From the NCBI RefSeq assembly GCF_900089605.1, contig NZ_LT594324.1, positions 4,278,001 through 4,342,000 of the forward strand: DNA of 64,000 nucleotides. The letters run 5' to 3'. The notes under the pieces were generated by a model. The model saw only the letters and a program-made list of their open reading frames with translations. It was not told the origin of the DNA and made no database searches. Made by a program: the position numbers and the translations under genes. Positions 63,090 to 64,000 of the stretch are shown one piece after another; the stretch's first letter is position 1; each line of letters starts with the position of its first letter. This DNA is from Micromonospora narathiwatensis. GTDB taxonomy: Bacteria; Actinomycetota; Actinomycetes; Mycobacteriales; Micromonosporaceae.

Positions 63090-63122
63090 GGTTGCGATTT
63101 GTACGCCCCGCCCCCGCACTTG

Positions 63123-63866
63123 TCAACGTTCGTCGATGCCTGCCGGCTGCGGCCGGCGCAGGACGGCCTGCTCCAGGGCGGTCCACCCGGTCGTGGTGAC
63201 CAGATAGAGCACCGCCGCCAGCGGCACCACCAGAGCCACCAGCACCGACGTGTACGGCAGCAGCGGCACCAGCCGACCCAGGGCGGCGGCGGGGCCCTCG
63301 GTGGGCGTACCGGTGGCCGCGGCCGCCCGGCGGGCCCGGCGCGACGACCACCAGGCCAGCGCCAGCAGGGCCGCCAGCAGCAGCCCGAAGACCGCCAGCA
63401 CCGGGCCGGAGAGCCCGTCGCCGAGGTGCCAGCCCAGCGGCACGCCCGCCAGCCGCTCGTGCAGCAGGCCGGGCGAGCCGGCGTCGTCGAGGCCGTCGCC
63501 GGTGGCGAAGAGGCGGTACATGACCAGGAAGAACGGCGCCTGCAACAGCGCCGGGAGGCAGCCCGCGACCGGACTGGCCCCGGCCCGCCGGTAGAGCGCG
63601 ACCAGCTCGCTCTGCAGGCGGGCCGGGTCGTCGGCGTACCGCTGGGAGAGGTCGCGGATCTCGGGGGCGAGCGCCGCACGGCGCCGCTCCCCGCGGACCT
63701 GGGCCAGGGTGAGCGGCGAGAGCATCAGCCGGACCCCGATGGTGAACAGGACGATCGCGGCGGCCGTCGCGGCCCCGCCGGTCAGCGGGGCCAGCGTGTC
63801 GGCGAGCCAGGTGACGACGGTGGCGGCGACGGAGGCCGCGGTGTGCAGTGGTGCGAAGGCGAGCAC
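63123..63866 (-). CDS. YidC/Oxa1-family membrane protein insertase
   Basis: A 247-aa insertase with five membrane helices. It has IVLFTIGVRLMLSPLTLAQVRGERR (the first helix after the loop with the positively charged cytoplasmic loop), ALAPEIRDLSQRYADDP and AGCLPALLQAPFFLVMYRLFA. A groove Arg in IGVR matches the conserved Arg of Bacillus YidC. It is shorter than the usual oriC-linked YidC and probably a second paralogue, since no rnpA or rpmH is adjacent. No lipoprotein signal is evident. Confidence 0.88.
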   Translation of the reverse strand: MLAFAPLHTAASVAATVVTWLADTLAPLTGGAATAAAIVLFTIGVRLMLSPLTLAQVRGERRRAALAPEIRDLSQRYADDPARLQSELVALYRRAGASPVAGCLPALLQAPFFLVMYRLFATGDGLDDAGSPGLLHERLAGVPLGWHLGDGLSGPVLAVFGLLLAALLALAWWSSRRARRAAAATGTPTEGPAAALGRLVPLLPYTSVLVALVVPLAAVLYLVTTTGWTALEQAVLRRPQPAGIDER

Positions 63867-64000
63867 GGGGAAACCCCTCGGTCCGATTCCGGATGCCCCG
63901 ACGGGACGACACGTCCCGACGGGACGGATGACGACGGAACCGGCCGCGTGGCAGCGACCACCCCCGCACGGAGCGAGGACGGCGGGACGCTACGCGGCCG
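63867..64000. other. Right edge, upstream of the YidC gene
   Basis: The last 134 bp hold the YidC leader and a small hairpin CGGGACG-ACA-CGTCCCG (63902-63918). No gene is seen. Confidence 0.4.

Overview
This is a very GC-rich chromosomal window from a filamentous actinobacterium. Gene content, the thr-rho-rpmE-prfA-prmC and glyA-atp gene order, abundant GTG starts and leaderless genes, MocR regulators, and secreted CBM-linked chitinase and glucanase fit the family Micromonosporaceae, most likely Micromonospora or a close relative. That placement is inference from gene content and motifs; no 16S gene is present. Most of the window is conserved housekeeping sequence on the minus strand. There is no phage, CRISPR array or intact insertion sequence.

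Layout: 1-135 tandem repeat at the window edge. 136-2541 murA (with a Cys-to-Asp active-site change) back to back with a corrinoid adenosyltransferase and a VOC protein. 2633-6177 DedA protein, two-component system, phospholipid methyltransferase-like protein, and the end of a secreted lysozyme-like gene. 6784-7607 a long gene-free stretch carrying a degenerate ~42-bp tandem repeat. 7608-17301 the F1Fo ATP synthase locus (AtpI-like, AtpZ-like, atpB-E-F-H-A-G-D), split by a terminator and an LCP cell-wall gene from atpC, which has its own promoter. 17294-21516 glyA, a class A penicillin-binding protein and a small phosphatase. 21517-30711 threonylcarbamoyl-AMP synthase, prmC, prfA, rpmE, rho and thrB, with a diguanylate cyclase and a polynucleotide kinase-phosphatase on the other strand. 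30780-36427 an MFS pump, a polysaccharide deacetylase and an RND pump inserted between thrB and thrC. 36614-42180 thrC, hom, lysA and argS (aspartate-family amino acids). 42279-44661 DUF3105/DUF305 pair and an apparently domesticated IS630-type transposase next to tRNA-Arg(CCG). 44862-53545 accessory genes: LigD-type polymerase, PEP-mutase family enzyme, MocR regulator, a deleted MFS pseudogene with its HxlR regulator, TetR with two perfect operators and its MMPL pump, an erythromycin-esterase family protein and DUF2795. 53475-54643 an Erm-type rRNA methylase preceded by a probable leaderless leader peptide and a hairpin. 54699-63866 an oxidoreductase, two membrane proteins, an SDR, a GH13 enzyme, a DUF1349 protein, a secreted GH18 chitinase, a secreted GH16 glucanase and a second-type YidC insertase.

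The most striking sequence-level results are: at least ten genes whose start codon lies 6-8 nt after a TANNNT -10 box (leaderless transcription); the split ATP synthase operon; the Erm leader; the dead IS630 derivative beside a tRNA gene; the MFS gene reduced to its first and last segments while its regulator and palindrome survive; and several novel-looking repeats (58-bp, 17-bp, ~42-bp, 18-bp in rho). No complete new multigene system is visible; the best candidates for something undescribed are the Erm leader and the repeat region at 7160-7380.
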